Below the pieces are notes generated by a model. That model saw only the letters and a program-made list of their open reading frames with translations, had not been told where the DNA came from and did not search any database. From positions 268,972,897-269,036,896 of the forward strand of contig NC_090319.1 of NCBI RefSeq assembly GCF_040869045.1: a stretch of 64,000 bases of DNA. The letters are read 5' to 3'. Made by a program: the position numbers and the translations under genes. Positions within the stretch are counted from its first letter, which is position 1. Each line of letters opens with the position of its first letter. The DNA is from Eurosta solidaginis (lineage: Eukaryota > Arthropoda > Insecta > Diptera > Tephritidae). Below are positions 22,493 through 33,205 of this stretch, piece after piece.

Positions 22493-25465
22493 TTAATCAC
22501 CACTGCTTCGCATGCGCATTTCTCTGCGCTCCCTCTCAGCATCCATCAGGCGTGTCATTACTATAAATGCCATTTTGCTCACTGCAGTCCAGCATTCTTT
22601 CCTGCTGCACATATGTGAAACTAAATTTCTCGTGGTAGGTTCCTCCCCAAAGACTCCATGCAAGGTGAGTCTTTCTTCGTGGAAACGGGGGCAGTAGAAC
22701 ATGACGTGTTCTGCGTTTTCTAACTCTGTGGTACACATTGGGCAATGAGGATCTTCCTCTATCCTACGCTTCCATAAATACTCTTTGAAACCGCCATGTC
22801 CACTCATTATTTGCGTGAGATGGTAGTTCAGTTCGCCGTGCTTCCGCTCATTCCATTGAGCTACGTTCCAAACTAGTGTGAAAGTCCAACGCCCTTTACT
22901 CGAGGCCTCCCACCGTTCTTGCCACTTAGCTATTGTTTGTGTCCTTGCTCTTTTCTTGTCTTCTTCAGATGGTCGCTCGATATTAGTGTTATACTGATCG
23001 GCCATTTCGCTTGCCAGTAAGTCCACTGCGATTTTCCGGGTTAGAACCAGGATCGCGTCGTCGGACACCGTCCGATAAGCACTTGCTATTCTTAAAGAAG
23101 CAAGTCGGTACGCTGCTAATATATATTTTTGATGGGTCTGTTTAGATCCATACCACACTGGTGCTGCGTATAGTATTATTGAGCTGGTTACTTTGGACAA
23201 TAGCTGACGTATAGCTTCGCGCGGACCACCAATGTTAGGCATTATTCGCATAAGTGATCCTTTAACTTTGGTAATTTTCTCCCCCACCGCTCTGAAGTGC
23301 TCTTTGAAAGTTAACTTAGAGTCAATGTGCACTCCTAAGTATCTTAAGGAATCCTTTGAGGTGATTTGATGATCCCCGACAGTTAAGACTAACTCGTTCG
23401 CCGACCGTTTGGAGCTTACTAATACCACTTCCGTCTTTTGGCTAGCCAACTCCAGTCCTGTATTGGTCAGCCATTCCTTTATTCTTGCTACGGCGTCATT
23501 ACATAATGCTTGAAGCAGGTTCAGTTTCTTGGCCACTACTGCCACTGCAATATCATCAGCATATCCCACAATTTGCGTGTTTTCTGGTAGATCAATCTTT
23601 AGCACCCCGTCATACATTACATTCCAAAGCGTTGGACCGAGAACAGATTCCTGTGGGACGCCTCCTGTGATTTTGTACTCTTTAGCTCCTTGATCCGTGT
23701 CAAAAAGAAGTACTCTGTCTTTAAGATAGCTACCTATAATTCTGCGTAAGTAAGCTGGAGTGCCGAAGCTTTGCAGCGCTGCCATTATCTGTATCCAGTT
23801 CGCAGTGTTAAAAGCATTCTTGATGTCCAACATAATCAGTGCACAGAACTTCCTTTTATTTTGGCCTCCAGAGATAGCTTCTCTAGCTATATTGACGACT
23901 GTTTGTATTGCATCTACGGTGGATCTTGATTTGCGAAATCCATATTGACTATTCGATAAGCCACCTGGTCTTTCTAGAGTCAGCTGTAGGCGCTCACTAA
24001 TTATACGCTCGAAAATCTTCCCTAGGGAATCCAGCATACAAAGTGGCCTATATGAGGATGGTTGGTCCGGCTGTTTACCACGTTTCAGCAATAGGACAAG
24101 TCTTTGTCGTTTCCACGGGCGAGGGAACACGCCTTCTTGCATACAGGCATTAAAAAGATCAGTAAATAATGTAGCCCTAGTTGTAATCGCGGCTTTAAGG
24201 GCTATGTTTGGTACTTCGTCGGGTACTGGGGATTTGTTATCAGCAACTCTTTTTGCAGCGTCCAGCACCTCTTGCTCTGTAATTTGCGGAATTTCCGTAC
24301 TTTCTAGATCCTCGCTTGGATAAGTCCAGCGATCTTGCGCCGGGAAAAGTGTTTCAACAATAATATTCATCAGTATCGTGCACGTAGGTTGCTGTGATAT
24401 CGGTCCTTTAACTTTGGCCATCACAGTTCTGTAGGCTGATCCCCAAGGATCTAGGTCGACATTATCCAGCAGTTCCCTAAAGCATAACTTCTTGCTCTTT
24501 TTTATGGCATTTTTAAGTACCTTTCTTTGTGCGACATAGGTGCTGTGTAGCTCTGCATATCGTGGTGATGAGCGTGCCCTCTGCGCTGTTCTTCGTGCTT
24601 TGTGGCATTTTCTACGCTCTTCCGCAATTTCGTCATTCCACCAATATACCGGAGTGCGCTGTGCTTTTCCGCGACTTCTGGGCATGACAGCATCACATGC
24701 CATACATAGCAACTTAGTGATTTGAACCGATTGGTCTTCCGCATGCGATTCTCGTACTATGGCGTCCTTCCAGATAATGTCAAATATTTGTGGGTCGAAA
24801 AGGTGCTGTTTCCATTTCCTACTTTGTCGATGTCTTGCTGCTACCGTTCGTGGAGTTTCGAGCAGCTCTACGCTAATAGCTTTATGGTCGCTGTGTGTGT
24901 AGACGTTGCTTATGGACCATTTTGCTCGTCTTGCTATTTCGCTGCTAGCGAAGGTGAGATCTATAATGGATCGTCTGGTACCTGTATCGAAGGTATATAT
25001 CCCTGGTTCATTTAGGAGTTCTAGCCTCAAAGAAGTAAGACTTTCGAGGAGAACTCTCCCTCTTTCGTTGGTTCGTCTACTTCCCCACACAGATGACCAT
25101 GCATTGAAGTCTCCACACACTAAAAGCGGGTGTTTACCTCGTGCTTCAATGGTGATCCCGTATATCATGTCTTCGAACTCGGCGATGGTCATGCTCGGAG
25201 GGGCATAGCAACTGAAGACGTATATACCGTTGATTTTTGCCCACGTGAATCCTGCTACCGTTGGCGTCATAATTTCCTGTGGGAGAAATTTCCCTGGTGC
25301 CCAAATTGAGGCTTTCCCTGCTGAATCTGAGAGCCAACCCTGCTCCTGGCGATTTTTGTATTGTTCAGAGAGTACCACTATGTCATATCCTCCTTCATAG
25401 ACTGTTTGGGATAATAGCTCTTGGGCTGCCTCGCAATGGTTTAAATTGAGCTGCAATACCTTCAT
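22493..25465 (-). CDS. R1-clade ORF2: APE endonuclease / reverse transcriptase (990 aa)
   Basis: An uninterrupted reading frame. I use the ATG at 25465-25463 because it overlaps the ORF1 stop as ATGA and the protein then begins MKVLQLNLNHCEAAQELL, the usual R1 endonuclease start; an in-frame ATG also exists 36 nt upstream. Residues 1-215 are the APE-like endonuclease with GDFNAWSSVWGS and a YTHSDHKAI C-terminal motif. The central RT has YGFRKSRSTVDAIQ, motif A MLDIKNAFNTANW, motif B GVPQESVLGPTLWN and motif C VGYADDIAVAVV. The C-terminus carries CPMC...H.....C (CPMCTTELENAEHVMFYC), typical of R1-clade proteins. It nicks target DNA and reverse-transcribes the RNA in place. Odd point: the invariant Gly of the PQGS motif is Glu here (codon 23648-23650, about residue 606), probably disabling. 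Confidence 0.9.
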   Translation of the reverse strand: MKVLQLNLNHCEAAQELLSQTVYEGGYDIVVLSEQYKNRQEQGWLSDSAGKASIWAPGKFLPQEIMTPTVAGFTWAKINGIYVFSCYAPPSMTIAEFEDMIYGITIEARGKHPLLVCGDFNAWSSVWGSRRTNERGRVLLESLTSLRLELLNEPGIYTFDTGTRRSIIDLTFASSEIARRAKWSISNVYTHSDHKAISVELLETPRTVAARHRQSRKWKQHLFDPQIFDIIWKDAIVRESHAEDQSVQITKLLCMACDAVMPRSRGKAQRTPVYWWNDEIAEERRKCHKARRTAQRARSSPRYAELHSTYVAQRKVLKNAIKKSKKLCFRELLDNVDLDPWGSAYRTVMAKVKGPISQQPTCTILMNIIVETLFPAQDRWTYPSEDLESTEIPQITEQEVLDAAKRVADNKSPVPDEVPNIALKAAITTRATLFTDLFNACMQEGVFPRPWKRQRLVLLLKRGKQPDQPSSYRPLCMLDSLGKIFERIISERLQLTLERPGGLSNSQYGFRKSRSTVDAIQTVVNIAREAISGGQNKRKFCALIMLDIKNAFNTANWIQIMAALQSFGTPAYLRRIIGSYLKDRVLLFDTDQGAKEYKITGGVPQESVLGPTLWNVMYDGVLKIDLPENTQIVGYADDIAVAVVAKKLNLLQALCNDAVARIKEWLTNTGLELASQKTEVVLVSSKRSANELVLTVGDHQITSKDSLRYLGVHIDSKLTFKEHFRAVGEKITKVKGSLMRIMPNIGGPREAIRQLLSKVTSSIILYAAPVWYGSKQTHQKYILAAYRLASLRIASAYRTVSDDAILVLTRKIAVDLLASEMADQYNTNIERPSEEDKKRARTQTIAKWQERWEASSKGRWTFTLVWNVAQWNERKHGELNYHLTQIMSGHGGFKEYLWKRRIEEDPHCPMCTTELENAEHVMFYCPRFHEERLTLHGVFGEEPTTRNLVSHMCSRKECWTAVSKMAFIVMTRLMDAERERREMRMRSSGD

Positions 25466-26495
25466 GAGACAGTCATTTTGCTGCCCTCTCGTTGTGGGCA
25501 TTTAAAACTGCCTGCTGAATGTTGTCCCCCACATAGCGCGCATTTCGGTGCATTTTCGCAACTTGCAGCCTTATGACCTTCCTGACCGCATTTCCTGCAT
25601 AGGCTAGACCTATCTACAGTCTCCTTACATTTCTGAGCTATATGCCCGTAGCCCCAGCACCTATAACAGCGTTTTTCTTGCTTGAGCTCTCTAATTCGGC
25701 AGGAAACCCATCCTACCCGGATTCTTTGCGTATTAAGAACCGCCTTGGCATCATCCGCTGTAAGGCTTATAAGTGCCGACTTCGTTCTAATCGTTTTGAC
25801 GTCATCACCCAGGGATTTTAATTCGTCGCATCTTCTCACTTTACGCAATATGTCGGCGTACGTCGCATCCCCCGCCTTGGAAATGATGATTGCATCCGGC
25901 CTAGCCTTAAGTGATTTTTCTTGCTCTTCTTTTTGGCTAACTGCCACTCTCCCGTCTTTTGGGCTGCAGTTTCCTCTTTCCGCTCCGTCTTCTCTTGCGT
26001 TTCTTGCCGTCGTTTGTGTCCACCCACGTGCCCTGGTAAGACATCTTTTAGAGTAGTAGTGGGTTTTACCACGTTGTTCTCCTTGGTCGAGTACAAATTA
26101 TTCCTCGGTCGCTTTCCTGGGGGTGATGGACTTCTATCCTTGGCGCATTCGCTTGCACGCAATTTATGTTCTAAATTCTTTACCTCTAGGGCCGACTCGA
26201 TGTACAGCACTTTTATTACGGAGGCCAAGCGCTTGATTTCCGCGTGTATATTATTACGCCCTATGAAGAACTGCATCAAGTCCTCAATCGCCTTGCCTAG
26301 CTTGGTCATCTTTTTCTCTCCAGGGGGGTTTTGCTGATTTAACGCAGCTGACGCCTGCTTAATTAGCTCACTTAATAATGGTGCGCCCGTTTGAGCCTTG
26401 CTGTCGGAGTTCTTTTTGCAAAGCTTCGGTGTAGCACCCGGCGACAATGCTCCTTGCTTGCTTTCGGCCTCCGCTCCTTTGGGTTTCGTTACCAC
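25462..26495 (-). pseudogene. R1-clade ORF1 (gag-like, CCHC knuckles), frameshifted
   Basis: Two overlapping frames together make about 345 residues. The N-terminal part (26495 to about 25920) is charged and low-complexity (SPSPPGKRPRNN; TQEKTERKEE). The C-terminal part (about 25940 to 25462) carries three zinc knuckles: CYRCWGYGHIAQKC, CRKCGQEGHKAASC and CALCGGQHSAGSFKC. The frame changes near 25905-25940, in or next to A-rich runs (T-rich on the plus strand), consistent with a one-base indel. The N-terminal frame has no ATG before the 5' end of the element. The stop TGA (25464-25462) overlaps the ORF2 start. ORF1 proteins of this clade bind RNA and form the RNP. Confidence 0.85.
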
Positions 26496-26540
26496 TTGCG
26501 ACGAAATGTTAAGGCCCCCAGCCGATGAATTGCGCTATCA

Positions 26541-27080
26541 ACCAGTTTAATACCTACTCATAGTCGAAGCTCTTAAAAGCTGGTTGCAGTTTTTTTATTG
26601 GTGGCCTATTTCTCAAATATACAAATAAAATATATCGATTATGTAACTTGAGAAAATCTATTTACTAATGAGCTTGTACTTATTTCGCACTTTGGGTCTA
26701 GTTCCGAACCAGAAATTTGCAACACTAGTTAGTAACTTCCCTCCTGGAGAGACATGTGGTTATTATTTTACTTACTTCCTATATATGTATACTGAGAGCA
26801 ATATTCGACCTCACAATGTAACCATAATGGACTTTAAGAGAGTCGCAACAAGGAACTGGTGGTTGAGGGATGCCACTTTGAATCGTAAAATAAGAACACT
26901 GACTAAAGGTTCATTTTGCATACGGAACTGCAAAACGCGGTTTGTAGGCGCATTAGTGAGAGGCAAGTCCCGTGAGAGTCTCGATAAGATAAAGAGTCAG
27001 ACAAAAATGGTTCTTTGGCGCAAGACAAAGTACTCATGTGATCCGAGAGAGAATCGGCGCTTTCCCGCATTGATATATAA
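26541..27080. other. Repeat flank / spacer, no supported gene
   Basis: The first bases continue the repeat interrupted by the R1-clade insertion. A 139-codon open frame (26668-27087) shows no motif I can recognise and probably includes the start of the RTE-like remnant. Confidence 0.35.
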
Positions 27081-27084
27081 AGGT

Positions 27085-27520
27085 TGACATAAATTCGAGA
27101 CTGTGTAGAACTTCGTCTATCTGGGAATCAGAATTAACAGCAAAAACAATGTCTGCTCAGAAGTCAAACGAGGAATAACACTTGGCAGCAAGTGTTTTTT
27201 GGACTAAGTAGGCAATTAAGAAGAAAAGTCGTTCCTCGATGAACCAAAATCATACTCATCATATATCTCCCATCATACCTGCCTTGGTGTATGTCTTAGA
27301 ATCATGAACCGTGTCGAGATAAGATAATTTGACTATTGGAGTGTAGAAAAAAAGTTTTACGGAAGATTTATGGAACTGTACGCGATGCCGATGGTGAGTA
27401 TCGAAGTAGGTATATTGACGAGCTGTATGACTTCTATGCAGATATGAAAAAGGGGTGGAAAATAAAAACCCAAAGACTGCACTGGCTATTTCAATGCGCT
27501 ACGCCGCAGCCAATATAACC
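27085..27520 (+). pseudogene. Decayed RTE/BovB-like remnant, copy 2
   Basis: The nucleotide sequence AATTCGAGACTGTGTAGAAC through AACAGCAAAAACAATGTC parallels 19060-19125 in copy 1. Further on, CGTGTCGAGATAAGATAA, GTTTTACGGAAGATTTATGG and GAGCTGTATGACTTCTATGC parallel 19275-19385. Stops and indels are frequent, so it is more decayed than copy 1. Confidence 0.65.
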
Positions 27521-27559
27521 TAGGATGCCAAGCGGTTATTCGCAATAATAATGAAAAAA

Positions 27560-28870
27560 AGATTGCCGAAGAATTTTCAACATCCAAGTAAGAAAGACTT
27601 TTTGTGAGACCTAGCAAAATCAGACGCTAATTGAGCAATTACTTCTTCACTTCTGCGAACCCCACACTTCGCATAAATTATGAGAAGAAAAATAGGGAAC
27701 ATTCAACTTTGGCAGCAAAGAAATAAAGGTCATTGCAAATGTCCACCAGTCCACATGAAATGATGACTTGACAACACCAACAGAGCTGTGGCGCTAGGCT
27801 ATTCTTAATTTGCAATTAATAATGCGAACTTTTAAAATTATCAAACATTGTAGCCATAAGACAAATGCCCCTAATGACCATTTAGGCTCACTAACGCTTT
27901 GGAATCAGGCAAACGCTTCGTCGTCAAGGCATTCAGGTGAGAAGCGATTAAATTTAATTAACTTAATTAGAACAACCCAAGAGAGTGCGTTTGAATGTCA
28001 GAAAAATAGGCTCACATAATAAAGGGGTACTTGAAAATATTTATTTAAATACAATAAGAAATTCCCAAGGCACTCATTTTGTCAAATGTCATATGATGTT
28101 AAGAGTCATCGCTTGTAAAAAAAAAAAATAGTTAGTGATTTGCAACACGTGATGTTTGTACCTTCTGCCACTAAATTAATCGCAGCTCCCAGATGCTTCA
28201 GTTTTTTTTTGTTACCCTAGCTCTTTTCTGTTCCTTTAGTTATAATTAAATTAGATTTTCACATGTAACAACGCTAGTTTTTTTTTTATATTTTACCATA
28301 AATGCTGTGAAGCTAAGTGATTAAACTAATTGCTCTGCTCTGCTCTGCTACTTTCAACATGGCGCTTGTATTGCTCTCGTATTCGCAGTGTTTGCAGTCA
28401 AGCATTCGTACCAAACGTTTGGGAATGTGTCGGCATGTTGGAAGTCCATTCACCTTTTCATTGCCTCTTGGCCATCATAGACTACGCCAATGTATGATGG
28501 GAATAAGTAGCTGCAAAAATTAAGTTGCACATTTTTTTGTTGTTTGTATTTGATGCAAAGGCATACGTATGTAGTGGCTTCTAGTGTCAGCGAGTTTAAC
28601 AGCTCGTGCGTCATAATCATTTGCGCCTTTTAATATTACCAACAACAACAAGTAGCTACACATATTGTGGTAAAAAAAGAAGAGATGTACAGAGAAGTAC
28701 ATTTCAAATCCCACTGTGCGTGCCCCTCACGAGAAGTTCTCCGTTCGATTTCTACTCTGATATAATGCTGGTTGGCAGATATATGAATTCCTAGGCAAGA
28801 ATGAGCCAATTATTTCTTTGTTGATATCAAATACTTCAGCTTTTCATCGTCCATGCTCAATGAGACTGTG
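27560..28870. other. No recognisable gene; AT-rich non-coding
   Basis: Short frames only, with poly(A/T) runs near 28118, 28203 and 28278. No repeat copy recognised within the window. Confidence 0.4.
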
Positions 28871-28874
28871 GCCA

Positions 28875-29110
28875 CACCTGTCTTGATCTATTGTTTAGAA
28901 TCATGGACGCTGTCGATAGAAAATGGAACAATGGTGTATATTGAGGTGGTTTCTTGATGAGCTGTATGCACTTTACGCAGATATGACTTTAGTGCACGTA
29001 TTAAAAACCCAATCGCTTCGCTGGCTCGGTCAGAAATTCTTCCAATCGTCATCCATATTTGGAAGCAGAGGAATAGGGAGACCTCCACTTAGTTGATATG
29101 GACATCTGAA
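28875..29110 (+). pseudogene. Decayed RTE/BovB-like remnant, copy 3
   Basis: TTTAGAATCATGGACGCTGTC, GATGAGCTGTATGCACTTTA, CGCAGATATGACTTTAGTGC and TCGCTTCGCTGGCTCGGTCA match, in order, the C-terminal blocks of copy 1 (19260-19430). Shorter and with an internal deletion. Confidence 0.6.
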
Positions 29111-29839
29111 GGAAGGCTTAATCTACTTTGATACTTGTAATTGATGTATGTTATCGTTATTCTAATTTTAAGCCATATATGTACTGGGACTACCAATTAT
29201 GGCCTATGTTTATCTAATTTTTTCCACAATACTTTTACGAAGCCCAGTACCATTGAGAAATCTATAATAGTATCCGTCTCAATGGAGTATATGCGCCTTT
29301 TCTCCTGCTTCAGTTTATTTGGAATATTCGATCATTTCATCAGCCCTGCTGCAGAATCAAGAAAGGCTGCTAGACCATATGCCTGCCTTTCCAAGACGGC
29401 CAGTTTGACACTGACTCGGATTTTATTCGGACCAAGGCGTTTCAGTGTAACACCGCTTAATTTTTGGCGTATCAGTTAATAGAAAAACACAGAACAAATT
29501 TTGTCCAAAACAGAACGAAAATCCTAAGTTTTAACCTTTCTTTCAACTTGAGGCTTTATACAAAGTTTAGAGGTAGTGGTGCTTACGAAACTATGTGTGT
29601 ATGCAAAATAATGCCGTGGAGTACAGTCTGATTAGTAGTCTGAATTTAGTATACAATGTTCTACCGATCGATCTCTTTATCAAGTAAAGATCAGTACCTA
29701 AAATCTAGGCCTTAAATATCGGGTGTTCAAAAACCGTGCATACAGGCTACTATGACTGTTTTAAATACAAATTATATAATAATTTTTCCAACGAATGGCT
29801 TGAGGATTAAGAGAGGGGATCATTGCAATTCGCCCGGCT
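29111..29839. other. No recognisable gene
   Basis: A 112-codon open frame at 29141-29479 has no recognisable motif. Nothing else supported. Confidence 0.4.
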
Positions 29840-30700
29840 ACGTTTAAATCCATGTGCTAGGCGGATGAGGTTTTTGCTATCCAGAAGGCATATAAAATAT
29901 TTATTGATACCAATAGTAACGGTAAAAGAGTTTACATTCTCTCCGATAGTCGGGCGGCCATTTGAGATCTAGGTTCAGCGACCATAATATTAACTCAGCT
30001 TGACTATTGTAGGGTTAGTAGGTAAGCAGGTAGGTATTATGTGAAGCAGTTTTGATGCCATAAAACTCCTCTCCTCCCCGAGTGCTACATCGCACACTAT
30101 GTACGAGTATTACAATCAGCAGGAGCTATTTATAAAATCAAGATTATTTGGAATACGTATTTCCGATAGGCTATCCGATTTTATAGGAAGGGGCTTTCGA
30201 AGTATCTTTGATGAGTTCCAGCTAGAGCAGAGTGTTAACACAGGAAAATGCTTAATATTATTTTTGAAGACTACGTCTTTACAGCTTCTGCAGTAGTCAT
30301 TTATGCAGACAGTGTTAGTATCGGACCATGACTGAAGCCATTCGACTTAATGTTACTCTGATTTGTATTCCGGAGCATCGCAACATACAGGGCAATGTGA
30401 TCGCCAGTGAGTAAACTCGATCGGCTAAGGGCCCATCCAGGGATGCATCTCACAACACTGGCTCAGTGAGGCTAACAATAGGTGGAAGCGTTAAGCTTGT
30501 TGCCATCATACAAAGATGAGTGGAAGAGATATATCAAATTACGAGGTGATACTGGAACACCTTTCGTTTGAATGATTAGGAAAAGTCCTTTTCCAAAGCT
30601 ATAAGGATGCTGAGGAGAAATGTTAGGTTCAAATAAAAACTTAACAAGATAAGTACAGTGGCACGATAACAGGCGTTGGGAACATTTCTCACTCTTCTTA
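29840..30700 (+). pseudogene. Non-LTR RNase H domain remnant
   Basis: A frame through 29865-29965 reads EVFAIQKAYKIFIDTNS and RVYILSDSRAAI, matching the AE..AI...(V/I)..I.SDS.AAI pattern of LINE RNase H. Further on, CIPEHRNIQGNVIASE (about 30366-30412) matches the PGH.(N/G)I.GNE.AD pattern. A late segment near 30650-30700 resembles the LTGH.....H C-terminal block. Several stops and shifts; dead. Confidence 0.6.
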
Positions 30701-30704
30701 CACG

Positions 30705-31430
30705 AGGTTAGGTATCAGCACGACGCATTATTGTAATCAAAGGGGGCTTGCCACACAACCCACCACACAACGAGATGCCTAGCTTTGGCCTGGTAAAATT
30801 CTACGATTCCTTCTTAGGGGGATTAACTATTGCTTTAAACTTATTTTTCTTGATCTACGCTGCTACACTTTGCTCCTAATTGTAGTAAATAGGAAATCAT
30901 TGCTACTACGTACTTTTGAAAACACACAAACAAGGCAGAACGTCTTGACTGTTCAACGGGCTTAAGAAAATCGTTGGACCCAAGGAGATTTGAGACATGT
31001 TCCCAGATATATAATCTCATGCCATATATCAAAAATGATCTGACCATCATTCCATCATCCCGTTCTCTGACTAATATGTATGAATCTTTGAATAGAACTA
31101 ACTAAGCGACTGCATGTTAGACTTTCTCTGTTGAGGTGATGGGCAGCAACCTACTGCCAACAACCAACAGACCAGGCACGTTATTAGTGTAAATTATTAG
31201 AATACAATAAATAATTGAAAAGACGATTAGACAAGCATTTGTTCCATCGGTATGGCAGCTCTAGCGTAATTTTCCGCCCGCTTGCGTAATAAGCACTTTA
31301 TAAGAGAGGGAGTTGATTTGAGATCATAAAATTAGGCGAATCAGAAGATAAATACATATAATTAAAGACAAGAAAATATATAAGTTCAACGTATAATTTT
31401 GGATTTATTTTATCAGTCGAACTCTACTCT
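30705..31430. other. No recognisable gene
   Basis: AT-rich spacer; no supported features. Confidence 0.4.
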
Positions 31431-31435
31431 ACTAC

Positions 31436-31577
31436 AGAGGCCTCTCTCATGCTCCTATAAATTTTCCTGCGAATTCGCTGGATGGGTCCCATATGTTTTT
31501 TGCCGACTCCGAATGGCAACTGCAAACAAGTGAATTTAAACGTAGACATTTTTTATGGCAAAAATATACTCGAATTG
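31436..31577 (-). repeat. SINE, 3' half (interrupted by the BEL insertion)
   Basis: On the minus strand this is the 3' part of the tRNA-derived SINE (GCCATAAAAAATGTC, GCCATTCGGAGTCGGCA, ATGGGACCCATCC). The 5' half, including the tRNA-like head, continues at 44360-44530 on the other side of the BEL element. The junction carries the AATTG target duplication. Confidence 0.75.
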
Positions 31578-32124
31578 TGTTTAGGCCACAAGCCTAAATA
31601 TGGCGGTGGACCCTCGTATCGCTTCACTTTTCCGTTTCGTTGTCCTTTTACCTCACATTTTCATTTATACATATCGGTTTATACCGATAACCGTTTACCC
31701 CGCCGGATAATAGTTAAGCATAGGATTCGGCGGTGACCGCGAACTAAAGGCTTTTTACCTCTTTCACTTCTTTTGCGAACGTTTAAGAAACCGCCAGCAG
31801 CCAAGCCACCGAAGATAAGTCTTTCAACAATATTAAAAATTCTAAAATTCATTTTGCACTTCCGTCTTCGGAAATATTGAATTGCCATTAAGTGGAGTAA
31901 CTTTGCATTTGCATTTACTTTTATTTGAATAAACATTATTGTGTATTTTTTTCTAACGAGTTCATTGAATTGTGATTAAGTGGATTAACTTTGCATTTGC
32001 ATTTACTTTATTTGAATAAACATTATTGTGCATCCTTTATAACGTAATCGTTGTGTTTTTTTCCTTTCTTTTCTCCCCACCATTATTGCGAGCGCGCCCT
32101 ATCTGTGGTCTTACCGCCGCAACA
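31578..32124 (+). repeat. BEL 5' LTR (547 bp)
   Basis: TG...CA ends. Compared by eye with the 3' LTR it differs at about 12 positions plus two homopolymer length changes, i.e. about 2%. It contains an 88-bp internal near-duplication (starting 31879 and 31967, each GAATTG.(G/C)ATTAAGTGGA) so that two AATAAA signals occur (31928-31933, 32015-32020). The LTR supplies promoter and polyadenylation functions. Confidence 0.93.
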
Positions 32125-32125
32125 T

Positions 32126-32143
32126 TTGGTCCATCTCCCCGAA
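32126..32143 (+). other. Probable tRNA primer binding site
   Basis: Immediately after the 5' LTR the sequence reads TTTGGTCCATCTCCCC; the TGG at 32127-32129 would pair with the CCA end of a tRNA. Position and TGG start are as expected; the tRNA species is not determined. Confidence 0.5.
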
Positions 32144-32444
32144 AACGAAGCGAAGCGACCTAATTACGGAAATTTGCCAAATCGAAGGAATAAAGTCGAA
32201 GCACAAATTTTACGATCAGAAATTAACCAGCACATGTGAAAAGCCTAAGAGCTTAGATATTATTTATAAAAGGTATCAAATTTACAAATTAAAATCAACC
32301 AGCGAAGAAGCAAACGAACGAGCAACACATACAGTCCAACTGGTCATCACAACACACATACAGCCATAAACTCATCACTACAGCTAAAACGAATCAACTC
32401 ATCATACGATATCACGTCCATTTTTCACATCATCACAATAACAT

Positions 32445-32545
32445 CACATATACAGTCCACATAACATCGCATCAACAGTCCACATAACATCGCATCAACA
32501 GTCCACATAACATCACATCAACAGTCCACATAACATCATATCAGA
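32445..32545 (+). repeat. 23-bp tandem repeat in the BEL leader
   Basis: ACAGTCCACATAACATCGCA and its variants repeat about four times with a 23-bp period. It belongs to the untranslated leader; no protein is supported. Confidence 0.8.
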
Positions 32546-33205
32546 TCACATACGTTACCAAAACTTGTGTAAGGTAAGTGGTTGATTTTGGTGCACATTT
32601 TTTTTATATACGAACTCACGTATCGAGTGAATTTGTGATATCCATTTGCAAGTCAAAGGAAGTGGAAGTTCATTGTGTTTTAAACGCACACTTAGCGCCT
32701 TTTGATTATCGGCTAAGTCCCCCACCAGTGGTAAGACTTTTCCGACACAACTCAAGGCAAGACAGTCAGTGGATCTTTTGTTTCTCCTTTTGCAACAAAA
32801 TTATCACTGCACTGTGCAACCACACTCGGTTTCTATAGACAGCCTTTTCGGTTGTTGATTTTCGGCAACAATCTACATACACTCTCACTTGGTTGATGAA
32901 CTTGCAAAGAAATACCACAATATTCACGCAGTCATAATATTCTGCAACCACAGAAAATTTTTTTTCTAAAGCATTTCACCTTCGTTGGGTGGCTTGTAGT
33001 CATTTTTGCTTAATTGCGACAATCAATCAAAGAATTGTTGCAAATCGCTCATTTGTGAATACACTTAATTCATATTAATTCGAAGGCATTTAATATAGAG
33101 TATTTTTTCACCGAATTATATACATATAATCAACAACTTTTGCACGGAAAGATACCCTGTTTGGCTACTCGGCGATACTCATCAACGTTCACATAACACC
33201 TTTTG

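Larger units (their letters stand above)
22254..26524 (-). mobile_element. R1-clade non-LTR retrotransposon, nearly full length, with poly(A) and 16-bp TSD
   Basis: The direct repeat ATGAATTGCGCTATCA occurs at 22238-22253 and 26525-26540, bracketing the element. At its 3' end (left side) there is a 27-nt poly(A) seen as T at 22254-22280. Two ORFs are arranged as in R1 elements: ORF1 with three CCHC knuckles, and ORF2 with APE endonuclease, reverse transcriptase and a C-terminal Cys/His motif. ORF1 is open right up to the 5' junction with no ATG, so the 5' end is probably slightly truncated. This copy is not in rDNA, unlike canonical R1. Confidence 0.9.

Noticed and set aside
22512..25208. Several plus-strand frames of 60-100 codons
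   Set aside because: Antisense to R1-clade ORF2.
25682..26337. Plus-strand frames of 124 and 138 codons
   Set aside because: Antisense to R1-clade ORF1.
29141..29479. 112-codon plus-strand frame starting with a signal-peptide-like segment
   Set aside because: Hydrophobic start is plausible, but there is no recognisable domain, no homologous copy and it lies among LINE remnants; chance cannot be excluded.
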